From contig SCHM01000004.1 in assembly GCA_004123355.1 (NCBI GenBank), forward strand, positions 4,248,316 through 4,312,315: a stretch of 64,000 nucleotides of DNA. The letters are read 5' to 3'. Below, piece after piece: positions 52,540 to 64,000 of the stretch; position 1 is the first letter of the stretch; every line of letters starts with the position of its first letter. The notes beneath the pieces are model-generated. The model ran no database searches and was not told the origin of the DNA. It was given only the letters and a program-made list of their open reading frames with translations. Source of the stretch: Amphirosellinia nigrospora. Lineage: Eukaryota; Ascomycota; Sordariomycetes; Xylariales; Xylariaceae. Both the position numbers and the translations under genes were made by a program.

Positions 52540-53288
52540 CGCTGTCGCATAGATGTATGGCGCGTGGGGTGAGCAACGCGGCAGACTTAGAACACTTGGA
52601 AGTGTAGGTATAGGTATAGGTAAATGACGGAATGGTGGAAACAGCGGCGGGGCAAGACACACGAAATGCACGCGAAGTCGCGTGCTGACAGACCGTCCTT
52701 ACCTATGATGCTTACTTGAATAACCTTGAAGTCTGCTTAAAAGGAGATCTATTTATGCATTAATTCTACTAATACATGTATTAGCTAATATCATGCAAGG
52801 TGTGACCTCCCTCGGGCCTTCAAGGTTACCTATTGAAAACAACATTGTGCCAGACTTGGAAGTGTTAATATACCCACTTTAGGTAGTTCACCAGCATCTA
52901 CATTATCGACATCCCTAATAACAGACATCCAGCCAACCTATGTACTATAGGTATCAAGTAAAAATTTCAAGCTATAACAGTGGTATAAAGCAAGCTTTGG
53001 GGCATCTTTCCCGTCTATTAACTACAGGGTCCCATGCCGTCTAACCATGACGCCCCAAGTTTGCTCCAGTTGCAACGCGATACACCAACTCCGAGAAACT
53101 CTGGAGTCTCAGTAACCTATTTTACAATGCTTTCGAGGCTTGATGCTTAAAAAAACAACGCCCTTTCCTTCGTAACGCCTTGGAAACATTTTGTTGTCGT
53201 TGGTATATCCCTCTAGTTATACAACCTTGTCCTTAACGCCGAAATATCCCCTTGCTACAGAGAGCGACACCGTGAAACCTCTTCATGA
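52540..53288. other. Intergenic region between SNT2-like 3' end and helicase start
   Basis: About 750 bases with the helicase promoter. It holds a short TATAGG repeat at about 52,604-52,620 and AGGTA/TACC words. No gene recognised. Confidence 0.4.
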
Positions 53289-56200
53289 CTATATCAATAG
53301 ATTGCGTAAAGATGGACTGGCACTGGCCCCGTTTGCAGGTCGTCCATCATTGGGTCTTGAAGGGGCGTTATTACTGTTATTGTGGTTAATGCTTGTCTCG
53401 TGATTTATTGCAATGGCATCTCTGGGTATCGGGGGACTCCTATGAGGTGCTGAGAACGGCGACCGCTGAGACAGCAGTCCTTGGGAAAACGAGTGGTCTG
53501 AAGTTCGTGGAGGTGGACCACCATTTGTGAGGCTAGGGAGGGTGGGTAGATGAGCCGAGGGGTGGTATGGAGCCATAAAGGCGCTACCACTATTGAGGAC
53601 AGCAGGCGGTCCTCGTCGAGGTGGGGACGGTGGCCGGCCATTGACCATGGGCTGTCCAAGCCCGTGTTGGATAGGTCCGGTTTGATGGTGTGACATTGAA
53701 GTGATCGGCGGCGGTCGAAGGTCGCGTAGGTGGTTATGATGGATTGAGCTGGGCATACTAGGGCTACTATATCGGATGGCAGTGGTAGGTTGTTGCGTTG
53801 AACTACGCTGCCACTCGTTGAACGGAGCCGTCAGAGGAGGAGGAGGGTAATTCTGGGGAGTTGTGGAGGTCCGGTGCAGCAATAGGGCTCGGTCCAGTTT
53901 CTTGGAGCTGTCAAATGGCAGAGGCTGCTGAGGGGTACTCCTGGTGGGCCCTGCAACGGTGTTTGTCCCAAAGGTACAGGTGGTTGTATTGTCTCCGCCC
54001 TTGGGGCCCAAGGACCTCCAAGGTCGGTCATTCTCGTAACGGTATTTGATGCATGGCGGGGAGAGCTTGGCACAGCATTTGGGTTAATAATGGGAGGCGG
54101 CCGTAATGGCTCAATTGCTGGTGGAGCCTCGACGACAGGAGGTGGTACGTCCACGTGAGGGACAGGCTGTCGGCCATTTATTTTGCACTTGTGGCATTGA
54201 AATTGACGTTGTGCGAGAAACTTTTGAGCCTGGTCTCCAACTGTTCCGGCGTACCCATTGATTAGAATCTTTTCTTGTGATTCATTGATTGGGTGCCAAC
54301 GAGGGCTGACATCAATACTGCACGTAATGCAAACCTTCTCGCTGGTTTGATGAATGATTGCAACAGCATCAGCAACCATACTTCTTTGTCCTACTGGCAC
54401 AGAGGCCGGCACGGTCGTAGATGAATGTCTTCTGTTTTGGGTTGCTGGTAGTGTGGTAATAGTGGTTTTCGTAGCAACGTTGGCTAGATTTGCTTTACGG
54501 ACAGTTCCGGTGAGCGCGAGATCTGCTTGCTTAAAGTTACGCACGTAGAGCTGCAGAGCATTGGCATCGTTAGACTGGTCATCCTCGGCCTTGACAATAT
54601 CATGCATCCGATGGACAACTGTCTTTTGGGGAATATGCTCTTTGCACCAGATAAGCGCCGACATCGACCCGGTTTCTCCTCCAATGGTGACTATATTATG
54701 TTGATCTCGCCTAGATCCTTTGACAGGAGTGATTTCAAAACCTAGAAGGTAACCACTCTTGTGGGCACATTCGACATGAACTTGGCTATTTGTTAGTACT
54801 CTGCTAAGCTAATGACTGTTGAGTTTAAGCTCACCTGGGGCACGACAGGAGTGGCAAAGCACGCAAGCGCCACCTCTCTCCTTGCATACTTTGCACACTT
54901 CTTCATGTCTTGTCCGAGTAATAGATGGTATACCTTCGGATACGCACAGGGCTTTAGCGTTACTAAATTTGACCTCAGGAGTCCACACGGCACATGTGAC
55001 GTGAACCCAGTTATTATCCACGGTCCGCTTCAAAGGCTCTCTTGGAATCATGGCCTTCTCAGCTCAACCTGTCTCTTTTGGTAGAGCTCTATCGCTTTCA
55101 GAGCTAGCTCTCGATCCAGACGTTCTTTTTCTCTGTCTTTCTCTGTCTTCTTCTTATGCGTATTCTTGGTTGGCTCTATGAAGTCAGGCTCTGTTCGCTC
55201 CACAGGGCACAGGACACATTTATAATCCTAGTACGGCTAGTTAGCCTCAGAGGTATTAATAGTAAAAGAGATCAAACTTACAATCGACACTTGTGGGAGT
55301 TTATCATTCAAACACATATCACAAGTCCATTTGCCTTGTATGCGACTATCAGGGACACCATAACATGATCGATGAACTGTCAAGCGACATTCCCGGCAGC
55401 AAATCACCTGTTCCCCGGCATTGCTGCCCTGGCTGCAAACTGCACATGGGAGTGTGCGGAGCTTGGGTAACTCTGGAGCTGGTGGAGGGGCGGAGGGGTG
55501 GTTTCTCGACTGGCTTCTCTTTCTTCTTTGGAGGGGGTGCAGCTACCGATCCCACAGGATCCCCACCATTTTGCTCAGCATGTTTATCGCCGATGGTCTT
55601 AAGTTTCTTTCGAGGGGGCGGATCAGAGACTGCAGTTTGTGCGTTTGCTGTTGGCGGGTAGCTCGTGTTGCAGGACTCGCTCTCGTTGGTGTATTGTAGA
55701 CTGTCATATTCATCATATCCTCCGCAGCTCTCAGCTCTTTCAACAGCTCTTCGTCGACTTTTCGTTTCCATGATCGACTCCCAGCACTGGCAACTTTTCT
55801 GGCAAGATCCTCCATATCCTCCCATTGGATGGCGTATCTTCGCCATAGCTCGGCACAGCGCCGGCACAGCGCAACAATGTATTGAATTTTCTCCTTGTGG
55901 GCACCCTTGCCACCACCTTCACTAAGCACGGTGGATACTGAGTTAGGTGCCCGGCGCCATTGCCGTGAGGTCTTAGTTGAACAAAATTTGCACATGAAGC
56001 TCCGTTTCCGTTCCAAGGCCTTGTCTGTATCAAACGCAGAGTCGTCGTGGTCATCAGCGACATCGTCTTGTAGTTTACTGGCGTCTGCTTCTGCCTTTTT
56101 GGCCTCCTTCTTCCCCTTTCTTCCAGAATAATTGCCCCATATTTGCTTCCCTCTATCCGTCTTCTTCCAGGCATAGTAAAAGCGAACAATGCGTGCATGC

Positions 56201-58747
56201 TTGACCGTTTTGACATGTTTCGTCACCAGGTAGAGCTCTGATCCGTACTTCGCCACGCCCTCTTCGAACTTCTTGATTTCCGCTGGACTCAAGTCTGGTT
56301 CCTTGAAGGCTGATTTCTCGGTTCTGTCCAGAGCTCTCAGCGCCCCTTCGGTTTTGTAATCATGCTTGAAAAGAGTATTAATGGCCACATCAAGAAAATT
56401 TGTAGACTCCTTCGGTAAGCCAAGTACCGGTACTATCTTGGCTTTTGCGGACCGAATATAATTATTGATGTGTGATTCTGAGGAGACGGCATCAATGGTA
56501 TTTTTGGATTTCGGAAAACCTGCAAATGGTACAACAACTGTGTCATCGCAAGGTTTCCATAACAACTGTGCCGTGTTGTGTGGGTCATCATTATCAAAAT
56601 CCTCTCCTCGGGCAACATATCCTGCAGGTTCATCCTGGATCCACGGGCGCTTTTCACGATAGAGCCTGAGCTTCTCAGCTTCCCCTGCCGCAAGAGCATC
56701 CTTTGATGATTTCCCGTCCTTCTTTCCAGCCTTTTTAGTCTCAATTGGTTTGACGAGCTTCACGGGACGACCTGGCCAGGGAAGCACGGTTGCCTGATGT
56801 TTTGGGCCCAGACGTGATCCAGCTCTAGGATAGATGCGGTCATCGTAGTCGAGCGCATCCTCTGGTTTGCAATGTTGGCCTAAGTAACGATATGGCCATA
56901 AGCTGGCCTGGTACATCTGCTCCGCAGTCGCAGGCTGGTGCGAGTCGTCGATGCCATCAGTGGGGCTTGTGCGATTGGTGTCGATCGCCTCCTCTTCGTC
57001 ATCCCACAACTCCTCTTCATCGCCCTCCAGGTGAGGATCCAACAGACTCGGAGTGTGCCTGGCCTCCAATTTTCTCTCTTGAGCCCGACTGCAGGCAGCA
57101 CATGCCCAGGCGAAACCACGTGACGGTTTCTTCAACAGAGGCGGACGAACACAGTTCATGTGATACGTGTGTTGACAAACAGCGCAATCCACAGAGTCAT
57201 TGCTATTGGGTGGTCAGTCAGTCTCCACCGTGCAATATAGGGAGTGGGGCGATTGGAGGGAGAGCCCAGCAAACCCCAGCAAGGGAGGGGGCCCGGTGGT
57301 GCCCTTGACTGGAAATGTAGAAAACATACCTGGCACAGTATCCATTGCACCGCCTACATAGCTTAACAGCACTCGTAAACTCTTTACCGCGGCCTTGCTC
57401 AACCAAGATGTACTTCCACCGCTCGTCTAGCACCTTCTTCACCTTCTCCGGCACGTTGACGATCTGGAAACAGGGATCACATCGTAGTGTTTTTGTATGT
57501 AGCGGTCATACAGTTTCTCGTACCAAAAACAGTCGGAGGTTTTTCGGTAAGCGTCCATATCTTCAATCTCGGCTTTGTGACGGATCTGGCACTTGCCGCG
57601 CAGCGATGTCAGCGGGCTAATGTCTGAGTGCATGGTGGCAAACACCAGTCTTGTATCATTGACCCTTTTGCCGATGTCTTTCGGCCGATAGTACCAATTG
57701 ATTTTCAACGCATCCACGGGCTTTTTGCTATCGTTTCGGACGTGTAGGAATTCCATGATCCTCCCTATATAGTATGGTTCTCCGGGTGGTTCGCACACTA
57801 GGTACACGTGGTCTACGCACGGTCAGTCAGCCAACAAAGCAGAAACACCAAGCGCATCAACCATCTTACCATTCACCTCCAACACAGTACCATCATCAGC
57901 GACCATTTTTTTGTTTTTCGGTATCCCACCGCATTTCTCAAAACTGAGCATGTTGGTCTCCCGTACCCCATGCTGGCATGCGCTGCTCCCTGAGCAGCCC
58001 CTCGCCTCGTGCCTGTGACAAGTGACGTGGATGGAGTTGGTGTCGGCGTGTTAGTCTGATTGTGCACGTTATTCGTAGTTGCTTGTGTCGTAGCTTTCCG
58101 CTTTTTAGATGTACTTGAGGAGGCCGTGGGGCCGGTCGCGTTCGCAGTTGCAGGGGCCGTCGAATGCGCGTCTTTGGTGGTCGTGTGGGAACTTGCGGTC
58201 TTAGAATCGTCTGCTGCGGCGGCTTTGCGCGAGCTCGACGCCGTAACTTTGTTCGCATCGCCTATGCCGTTCGTTGCTGCATTCACTTGCCGGATGCCTT
58301 TTTTTGGCTCCTCTTCTTTTTTCTCGGGAAATGCATCCTCCATCTCCACGTCCAAATCTTTATCCTCGGCATAGTTAGGCCGTGCCTGGCCACGATTCCT
58401 AGAACGCGTGCCATATGGTGACGGACCAGCCATGGCGTCTTTAGACAATGTGTTCGATGCCACCGAGTTGGACTTGGTCATGGGTTGGGTGTCAGTGTTG
58501 GCGGCATTTTCTCCAGATTGCTTGGAATCGGTAGGTTTGGTGGTTGTGGTAGTTGTGGTGTTGGTAGTGGTAATGGTGGTGGCGGAAGAAGATTGGGGTG
58601 TAGGTGTAGATGAATGTCCAGGTGCAGGTGCAGGGCTAGATGTGTGAGACGTTGACTGTTTTTGGGCGGCGGCGGGCCTGGGGATCCCTTGGTTGCGGAT
58701 GACGAAGGATTGGGCTGATCATCGGGGTCGCTTGTCTTCTGCGCCAT
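53289..58747 (-). CDS. SNT2: Snt2-like BAH/PHD/SANT chromatin regulator (frame-disrupted, four introns)
   Basis: Snt2 recruits the Rpd3 deacetylase and Ecm5/Lid2 demethylase in yeasts; in plant-pathogenic fungi it affects growth, autophagy and virulence. Start ATG 58,747. Order: long Ser/Thr/Ala-rich N-terminus, BAH domain (DHVYLVCEPPGEPYYIGRIMEF...), first PHD finger (LCRRCNGYCASNDSVDCAVCQHTYH...CAAC), ELM2/SANT-like part (LSPAEIKKFEEGVAKYG...FYYAWKKT), GATA-like zinc finger (CKFCSTKTSRQWRR...LCRRC), second PHD (LPCAVCSQGSN...CDMC) and extended PHD (YKCVLCPVE...HVTCAVW...CHSCRAPVHVECAHKSG). The C-terminal tail is Pro/Ser-rich. Introns: 57,869-57,813; 57,329-57,203; 55,281-55,228; 54,834-54,781. 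Seven single-base losses (for example 57,966-57,969, 57,466, 55,052 and 53,932-53,935) break the frame. The whole domain set is intact. Confidence 0.9.
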
Positions 58748-59434
58748 GGTGGGCGATTAAAAGGCGGCGCATCCAATGTGACACAGAAAACGCCGACGAG
58801 ATACGGCGTGACGGCGATAGGTAACGATAGAGCTCTACATCCATAAGATTCCCAATCCCAAATAGGTACAAGTGCACGAGCTGCAGACAACAACAAAAGA
58901 AACCCCCTCTAACAAGCCAAGAGAACACGCGCGGGAAGCCAGGCTGAGCGCCGTGCTGGTGACAACGAGGGCCTGCCGGAGGACCAGGGTGCAAGAAAGC
59001 TAGCCGAAGTGCCCAGCGTGGCGTTCGACGTGATCATAAAGAGGGAATCCGGAGCGGCAGACAAAGAGCAGCGCTAGATGGCTAGAAGCCAAGGGGTGGA
59101 AGGTGGAAGTGGAAAGTAGGAGTAAATGCGGTTCAGAAGGAGAGATGATGGGAACCGACACGGGGAGAAAACGAGCTCACGGTCCGAGATATAAGATATA
59201 TCTGGGGGAGGGGAGCAGGGGGTTGTTGAGTAAAGTTGAGAAGTGAGGGAAAAGAGGTAGAAGAGAAAGATGTAATATGGTGTGGGACAGGGCGGAAGAA
59301 AGGTAGCTTTAGCTAAAAGAAGCATCAAAGTTGACGGGGGAGGTCTGAAGCGGCGGGAAGGCCAACCAACTCGTCAAGCCGGCGTCCGGGTCCACGGTCT
59401 GCCTATATGGTGGTCCACACAACGCGTGCGCAGG

Positions 59435-59472
59435 CCAGAGCCAGAGCCAGAGCCCGAGCCAAAGCCAGAGTG
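59435..59472 (+). repeat. CCAGAG hexanucleotide repeat
   Basis: Five to six tandem CCAGAG-type units with two substitutions (CCCGAG, CAAAG). It lies in the upstream region of the SNT2-like gene. Confidence 0.7.
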
Positions 59473-59744
59473 CACACCACACACACAAACCCAAAAGCTC
59501 TTGGCTCGGCTATAACGAAAGGGCTACTTGACAGATGGGCAATGATGTGTGAGTACGCAGATATCCCACCTAGTGCAGTCTAGTGCAACCAACGGGAAGA
59601 TGCTAAGCGAGCGAAGGTACAGTAGAGTAGGTATGATGACGATGGGAACAAATAACAAATCCACCAGAGAAGGGTCTGCCGATAATAATGACCTAGGGAG
59701 GGGGGTCCGTTGCGTTGTGAGCGAGCCCAGAGCAGTGCAGTCAG

Positions 59745-59762
59745 TGAGCGAGCGAGCGAGAG
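59745..59762 (+). repeat. GAGC tetranucleotide repeat
   Basis: Four tandem GAGC/GAGCGAGC units ending in GAGAG, in the same upstream region. No gene is associated with it. Confidence 0.6.
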
Positions 59763-61852
59763 AACAAGACAAGCCCAGATCTGGATCTGGATGGACGAGG
59801 AATATTCAATGCCAGCAGACTAGCAATCCTGGTGGATACTCATGTAACTCCTAGGCCGACCGAACTAGTTGTCTGCGGTTTTGATATCTCGATAGAGAAG
59901 CCAGCGAATGGGCAGTCCAACGTCCGCTTGTCGTTAGACTGTCTTGTACCTCAATTTTCAATTTTGGGGGGGCCGATTCATAGCATCTGACGTGCGTGTG
60001 AGATGCAGAGGGTCGGACGATACCAATGAGCACTCCAGGTTTGAAAGGCTGAAGAGTGATCTGGTACTTACCTGCCTGAGGTGTGGTATGCGGCAGGGAG
60101 GGAATGAGAATGGTATAGAAGTGGATACGGATACCTAGCTCTACTCCTGCTCTACTCAATGCATTGATTGATAGCAATTGACGTGTCTCCCAGTAGAGTG
60201 GCTAAAGGTGGTACCTACATGAGGAATAAATACAATCAATGCCCTAGCGGCAAACTTAGAGAGGGTAGCCAAAATCTGATTTGATATTGCTGCGATTACA
60301 TGGGCTGGCTGCTTATAGCCTTACCCTACCAAGTCCACATAGCCAACCTACTATCAATAAGCTATCTAGGTCATCAATTATGGCACTGCACGCAAAACAT
60401 GCTACAATTAATGCTTTGAGGAACAAGATGATGCCAACGCGCTCTAATCTTCTCAAGTTCTCATCGGCCTATACCTTACTATCTTCCTGCCCCCCTGCTA
60501 TACTACCATGCAGTATAATCTGCTACTCCGTACTTACACATATACGCACACATGCCGATTGTTTTGCAAGTTTCAAAACGTTGCCTACGTCGGCTTAGCT
60601 TAATCCCTGAACTACCCTACTTATAAGCAAAGGGGCGTGCTCTGGCTGAACGCCCCGCGTGATATATATGTGCTACTACCAGTAACAAGGGGCGATGCCG
60701 CAAATGCCTACACCAAATACCTACATGGAGGCATAACCCATCTAAAGTTGAGGGAGAAAACGTAATAGTAAAGTTTGTGTGCGCACGGACAGCCATGTCT
60801 ACCTACGTAAGGTCTAAGGTACCTGTAGATGCTCCCAAGTCGACCACTTCTGTAGCGCTTTACATGTATGGGAGGTAGACCGAAAAGGACGAGTGAATGA
60901 GCGATGGCCTGACATAATTGCAGCTGTTGTACGGAGAAGTACACATATCTGCAGTACCTCATGCAAGTTCGAAGGTAAATGAATGCTGAGTTTAGTAGGT
61001 ATAGTACAGCGCCTCTTGCTGATGTGACTAAAAAACTCAAGTACCTTGGGTATTTCTGTACCTGGACAGGTACACATGTCGTCGGCCTCTAAAGCGCATG
61101 GGAACAGTGAGGCAGAAAAGGCAGGGCTTTTTTAGCGCGGCCTTGGGGTGTCTCCACTCACACATCACGCTAAACCCCCCCTGTCCTCAAGACCAACAGA
61201 ATTGCGTCTCCTTGCTTGGAGATGCAGTTCTTTTCAACTTCACCTCGTCATTTCACACTAACAACCCAACCATGCTGGCCTGTCCTGCCCACCACCTCAA
61301 ACCCCTACCAGCTCAAAATTCAAGCACGACTCTTTGTGATACCGATGTTGTGTACAGGATGCCCTCTTATATAGATATTATTTTTTACGACCGGCTAAGC
61401 AGCCAGCTAGCCTTAGGATTATATGTTTTGCCTAATCGTGTCATCGCGATCGGCAGCTTGTCACTTGTGGATGAGACAGCGGCCAATTCCTTTGTCTCTC
61501 GCTACGCGCATCGAAGACCAGTAAATAATTTGAGAGCATTCTCTCCCTCCAACGTAGTAGGACACTACCACGCAGCTGGCGTTGAAGCCTTAAAGCCTCA
61601 GGCTGGGTTTCTTTTAGAGATTCAATGATCCTTGTTAAACCCCGAGAGCACTTGAGCCAAACAATTTTCGGTCAAAAACGCACATGAATGATATGAATAA
61701 AGGCATCTCGCTGCTAAAAATTCTCAGTGATATTTTCACTTCGTTCGCTTTGTACAATAGTATCACGAGTCGCACGGCCTTGCGGGACATACGCACCTAA
61801 TAAGGCACAGGTTGGGGGCCAGGAGGGACAAAAGTTGCAGCTTGTTATTTTC

Positions 61853-61900
61853 TTCTCACTCCCTTCTCTTCTCACTCCCTTCTCTTCTCACTCTCCGCTC
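61853..61900 (+). repeat. 16-bp pyrimidine tandem repeat, 3 copies
   Basis: The unit TTCTCACTCCCTTCTC occurs twice exactly and a third time with changes (TTCTCACTCTCCGCTC), directly before an ATG at 61,901. Such CT-rich arrays are common in fungal promoters, but no convincing gene follows. Confidence 0.7.
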
Positions 61901-63758
61901 ATGGCCCCGCAGAGCATTTATAGGCATCAGTAATGCCCATTCTTCATGTGCGTGCATCGTACCAACAAATGTTTTTTTCTCGACTGTCAGAAAAAGATAG
62001 ATATTTCTAAAGCGAGGTATTTTATAACACAATGAAACAAATGCTACCCCGAGTCAGTGATGTCGGGTTTTGCGACGAGGGTAAGGAGGTAATGAAATCC
62101 AACAGGAGAGGGAAACATGATCTGAATCAAAATCGGAGGCCAAGTCACATGATATTGCAGGGGTCTCTCTTGGTTGGCCCCACCTCGATTCCTGAGATGG
62201 TAGGTATGATTTCACCGTGGATCATGCCCCTGTACAAGTATGTACAATATTTCTCGCGTCACCCTCCCTAGACCAATAACGTGAGATGATTCCTCAGCGC
62301 GCTACCACCAAAACCGTGACCCTACTCAATAAACAAACAGCCCTAAGGGCGATCCGGAGCGACAGAAAGAACAAAGACATATTCTAGCCGTCCACACTTG
62401 GTATTGGTGATGATCTCATTGAGCCAGCCGCTTTCATCATAGCCCAGGAATTAGGTAATATCGTCACGCCAAGCACTATTGGATCTGTCGAAAACCAGCG
62501 GCATCTCTCTTGAAAAATAAGTACGTAGGTTAGGTTCCTGCGGACCGAAAACGGCTCCATAGCCTAGAACGTCTAGGCCATACTCTTAGTAACGATTAGG
62601 ATCCAAGGAATAGAAAAACGTACAAGAGTATTATCAACAACTCAATATGGTCGGCTTGTCACTGTTGTGGTAGGGATAGAGCCGGACGGCTCTCTCATTA
62701 CTTTGGTAATAGCTCCTCCTTTCTAGACAACGTCACCCGCCCAGCAAACACGTTCCATCCTCGGCATAGAATAGCGAATTTTGAGTCTTGTTTCCTGTTG
62801 CGCAGTGTTTGCAGCAATCTTTGGAACGGGTTAGGTAAAGATATCACCTCGACTCTTGACGGTCTTTCCAGCTGCGGGATGCCCCGCCACCACTGGCGCC
62901 GCGTCGCAGAAGGGGCGCCACTGGGTAGGGATTGATTGTCACATGGTTCTCGTCAGTCAAGGTCCAATGTCGGTCCAGGTCAGATCGAAACCACGCGATT
63001 GGGATTCGAAGTGCTTGGTTGAGTCGGGACCATCAGCCCCGGACGCACCCGGACACATTGAGAAATCTACATATATGCAGTTATCTGAACACGTAGGTAA
63101 AGCTACCTACCTAAGCCACCACTCGCCGCACCCAGCCGACGATTCTGTCATTCTTCCATTCGCTCAATATAGACCTTGACGTCCCGAAAACTAGGTGCAC
63201 CAATGACCGGTCGTGTGTACAGTCTTGAGACCAATCGGGTTTTAAGAAAACGGCAGGATTGTTGATCGCAACTAGAAACGAATATGAACAGCGCCATTAG
63301 CATGCCATGGTTAATTAAAAGCCGGTGTTTAACGGGCGCATGGGCAGGCCAGTATTTCGCTAGCAATGAACAGGATAGCCCACCAATTCAATAACTTTCC
63401 AGACTGCCAACAATTTATCAACTACACATATTCCTATTCAAAGTACGTGCCTGCTATTCGGTCGAGGATTACGTATGAACATACTAAATTAAGGTACTGG
63501 CCGGCCGCATGGCGATGGCCACCAACCCCGCTAAGAAAGACCATTGTCTGGATCGTCCTAAAGGATTCAGGTTGGGGTAAGGAAGGAACATGCCGGGTGT
63601 CGCGTTGAGTCACGTTGAGTGCAGCAGCTCTACCACAAGGCTTGTGTGAATTTCTCATCGTGCTTGTCAACATTCCCTTACATTAGGGCTCCAGCGATAT
63701 TTACCAAATTAATCACCAGACATCCCAATACACCAACATCAAGCATCAAGACGTATCT

Positions 63759-64000
63759 ATGGATGAGAACACCCCTAATCGCTACCGCCTCGACACCGAC
63801 AGCTCGGCGTCGCTGACCCTCCCTGACGGTCGAACGCTTAGTTATGCGCAGTATGGCTTGCTGACGGGCCCCGCAGTCTTCTATGTCCACGGCTTGCCTG
63901 GTTCGCGGCTCGAAGGAGCTCTCTTCGACGCACCAGCTATCACGCCTCGTGCTCGCATCATCTCTGTCGAGCGGCCAGGTTATGGTCTGAGCACGCCACA
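63759..64000 (+). CDS. Alpha/beta hydrolase, N-terminal part (runs off the window)
   Basis: ATG 63,759 opens a frame of 80 codons still open at the end. It reads MDENTPNRYRLDTDSSASLT, LPDGRTLSYAQYG, VFYVHGLPGSRLEG (HG..G oxyanion-hole motif) and RIISVERPGYGLST, the standard start of a cytosolic alpha/beta hydrolase-fold protein. The nucleophile elbow and the rest lie beyond the window, so substrate cannot be judged. There is no signal peptide. Confidence 0.75.
   Translation, partial: MDENTPNRYRLDTDSSASLTLPDGRTLSYAQYGLLTGPAVFYVHGLPGSRLEGALFDAPAITPRARIISVERPGYGLSTP

Larger units (their letters stand above)
58748..63758. other. 5-kb divergent intergenic region
   Basis: The region lies between the SNT2-like and hydrolase starts. 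It should contain a long SNT2 leader, which is rich in short AUG frames on the minus strand. I could not support any protein gene; the longest frame (61,098-61,628, 176 codons) shows no family, signal peptide or coding bias I can recognise. Simple repeats and TACCT motifs are listed separately. Confidence 0.5.

Noticed and set aside
32056-58747. Genes called as RIP-inactivated pseudogenes
   Set aside because: RIP makes transitions and stop codons, not single-base deletions. The coding half shows normal composition and intact active-site motifs, so frame breaks were not taken as evidence of RIP.
61098-61628. 176-codon plus-strand open frame
   Set aside because: No recognisable domain, no signal peptide, irregular composition and no homologous motif. 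Frames of this length arise by chance in 5 kb of mixed sequence. Kept as an unsupported possibility only.
62856-63179. 107-codon plus-strand frame
   Set aside because: No domain or typical coding features, and no good start context. Treated as random.

Overview
The window is nuclear DNA of a filamentous ascomycete (Pezizomycotina, most likely a Sordariomycete). The evidence is short GT..AG introns of 48-160 nt with CTGAC-type branch sites, a Snt2-type BAH/PHD chromatin protein, a TVP38-family Golgi protein, a Cys-rich small secreted protein of a fungal type, and dispersed TACCTAGGTA palindromes. It has two sharply different halves.

Bases 1 to about 31,970 form one gene-free, extremely AT-rich block (about 10% GC in lines I counted by hand). 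It looks like a compartment saturated by repeat-induced point mutation (RIP): TpA-rich, with residual C mostly before T or G. Inside it I can still see three diverged copies of one dispersed repeat (about 6.83-7.20 kb, 20.94-21.30 kb, and 29.94-30.15 kb inverted), a roughly 70-bp minisatellite at 22.34-22.69 kb, and two less-mutated islands (15.68-16.26 and 19.17-19.35 kb). A transporter (MFS) gene is cut off where the block ends.

Bases 32 to 64 kb are ordinary fungal gene space. In order: truncated DHA1-type MFS transporter (+), G-patch protein (-), proline iminopeptidase-like S33 hydrolase (-), an uncharacterised protein with three Cys-Pro motifs (+), TVP38/TMEM64 membrane protein (-), Cys-rich small secreted protein (+), class C beta-lactamase/esterase (-), intron-containing tRNA-Val (-), secreted carboxylesterase (-), HELQ/POLQ-type helicase (-), SNT2-like chromatin regulator (-), and the start of another alpha/beta hydrolase (+, runs off the end). 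The genes do not form an obvious pathway. Four of them are serine hydrolases, and the small secreted protein and the carboxylesterase carry visible signal peptides.

Two observations matter most. First, introns in three unrelated genes (secreted protein, carboxylesterase, helicase) share a recognisable common sequence, which fits an introner-like element family. Second, almost every multi-exon or long gene is interrupted by single-base frame breaks (about 30 in total), and nearly all have the same sense (one base lost, often in a short homopolymer). This points to uncorrected assembly errors rather than a landscape of pseudogenes, so I annotate these genes as frame-disrupted copies of probably functional genes. 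A third, more speculative point is a protein with HAP1-like Cys-Pro heme-regulatory-type motifs.
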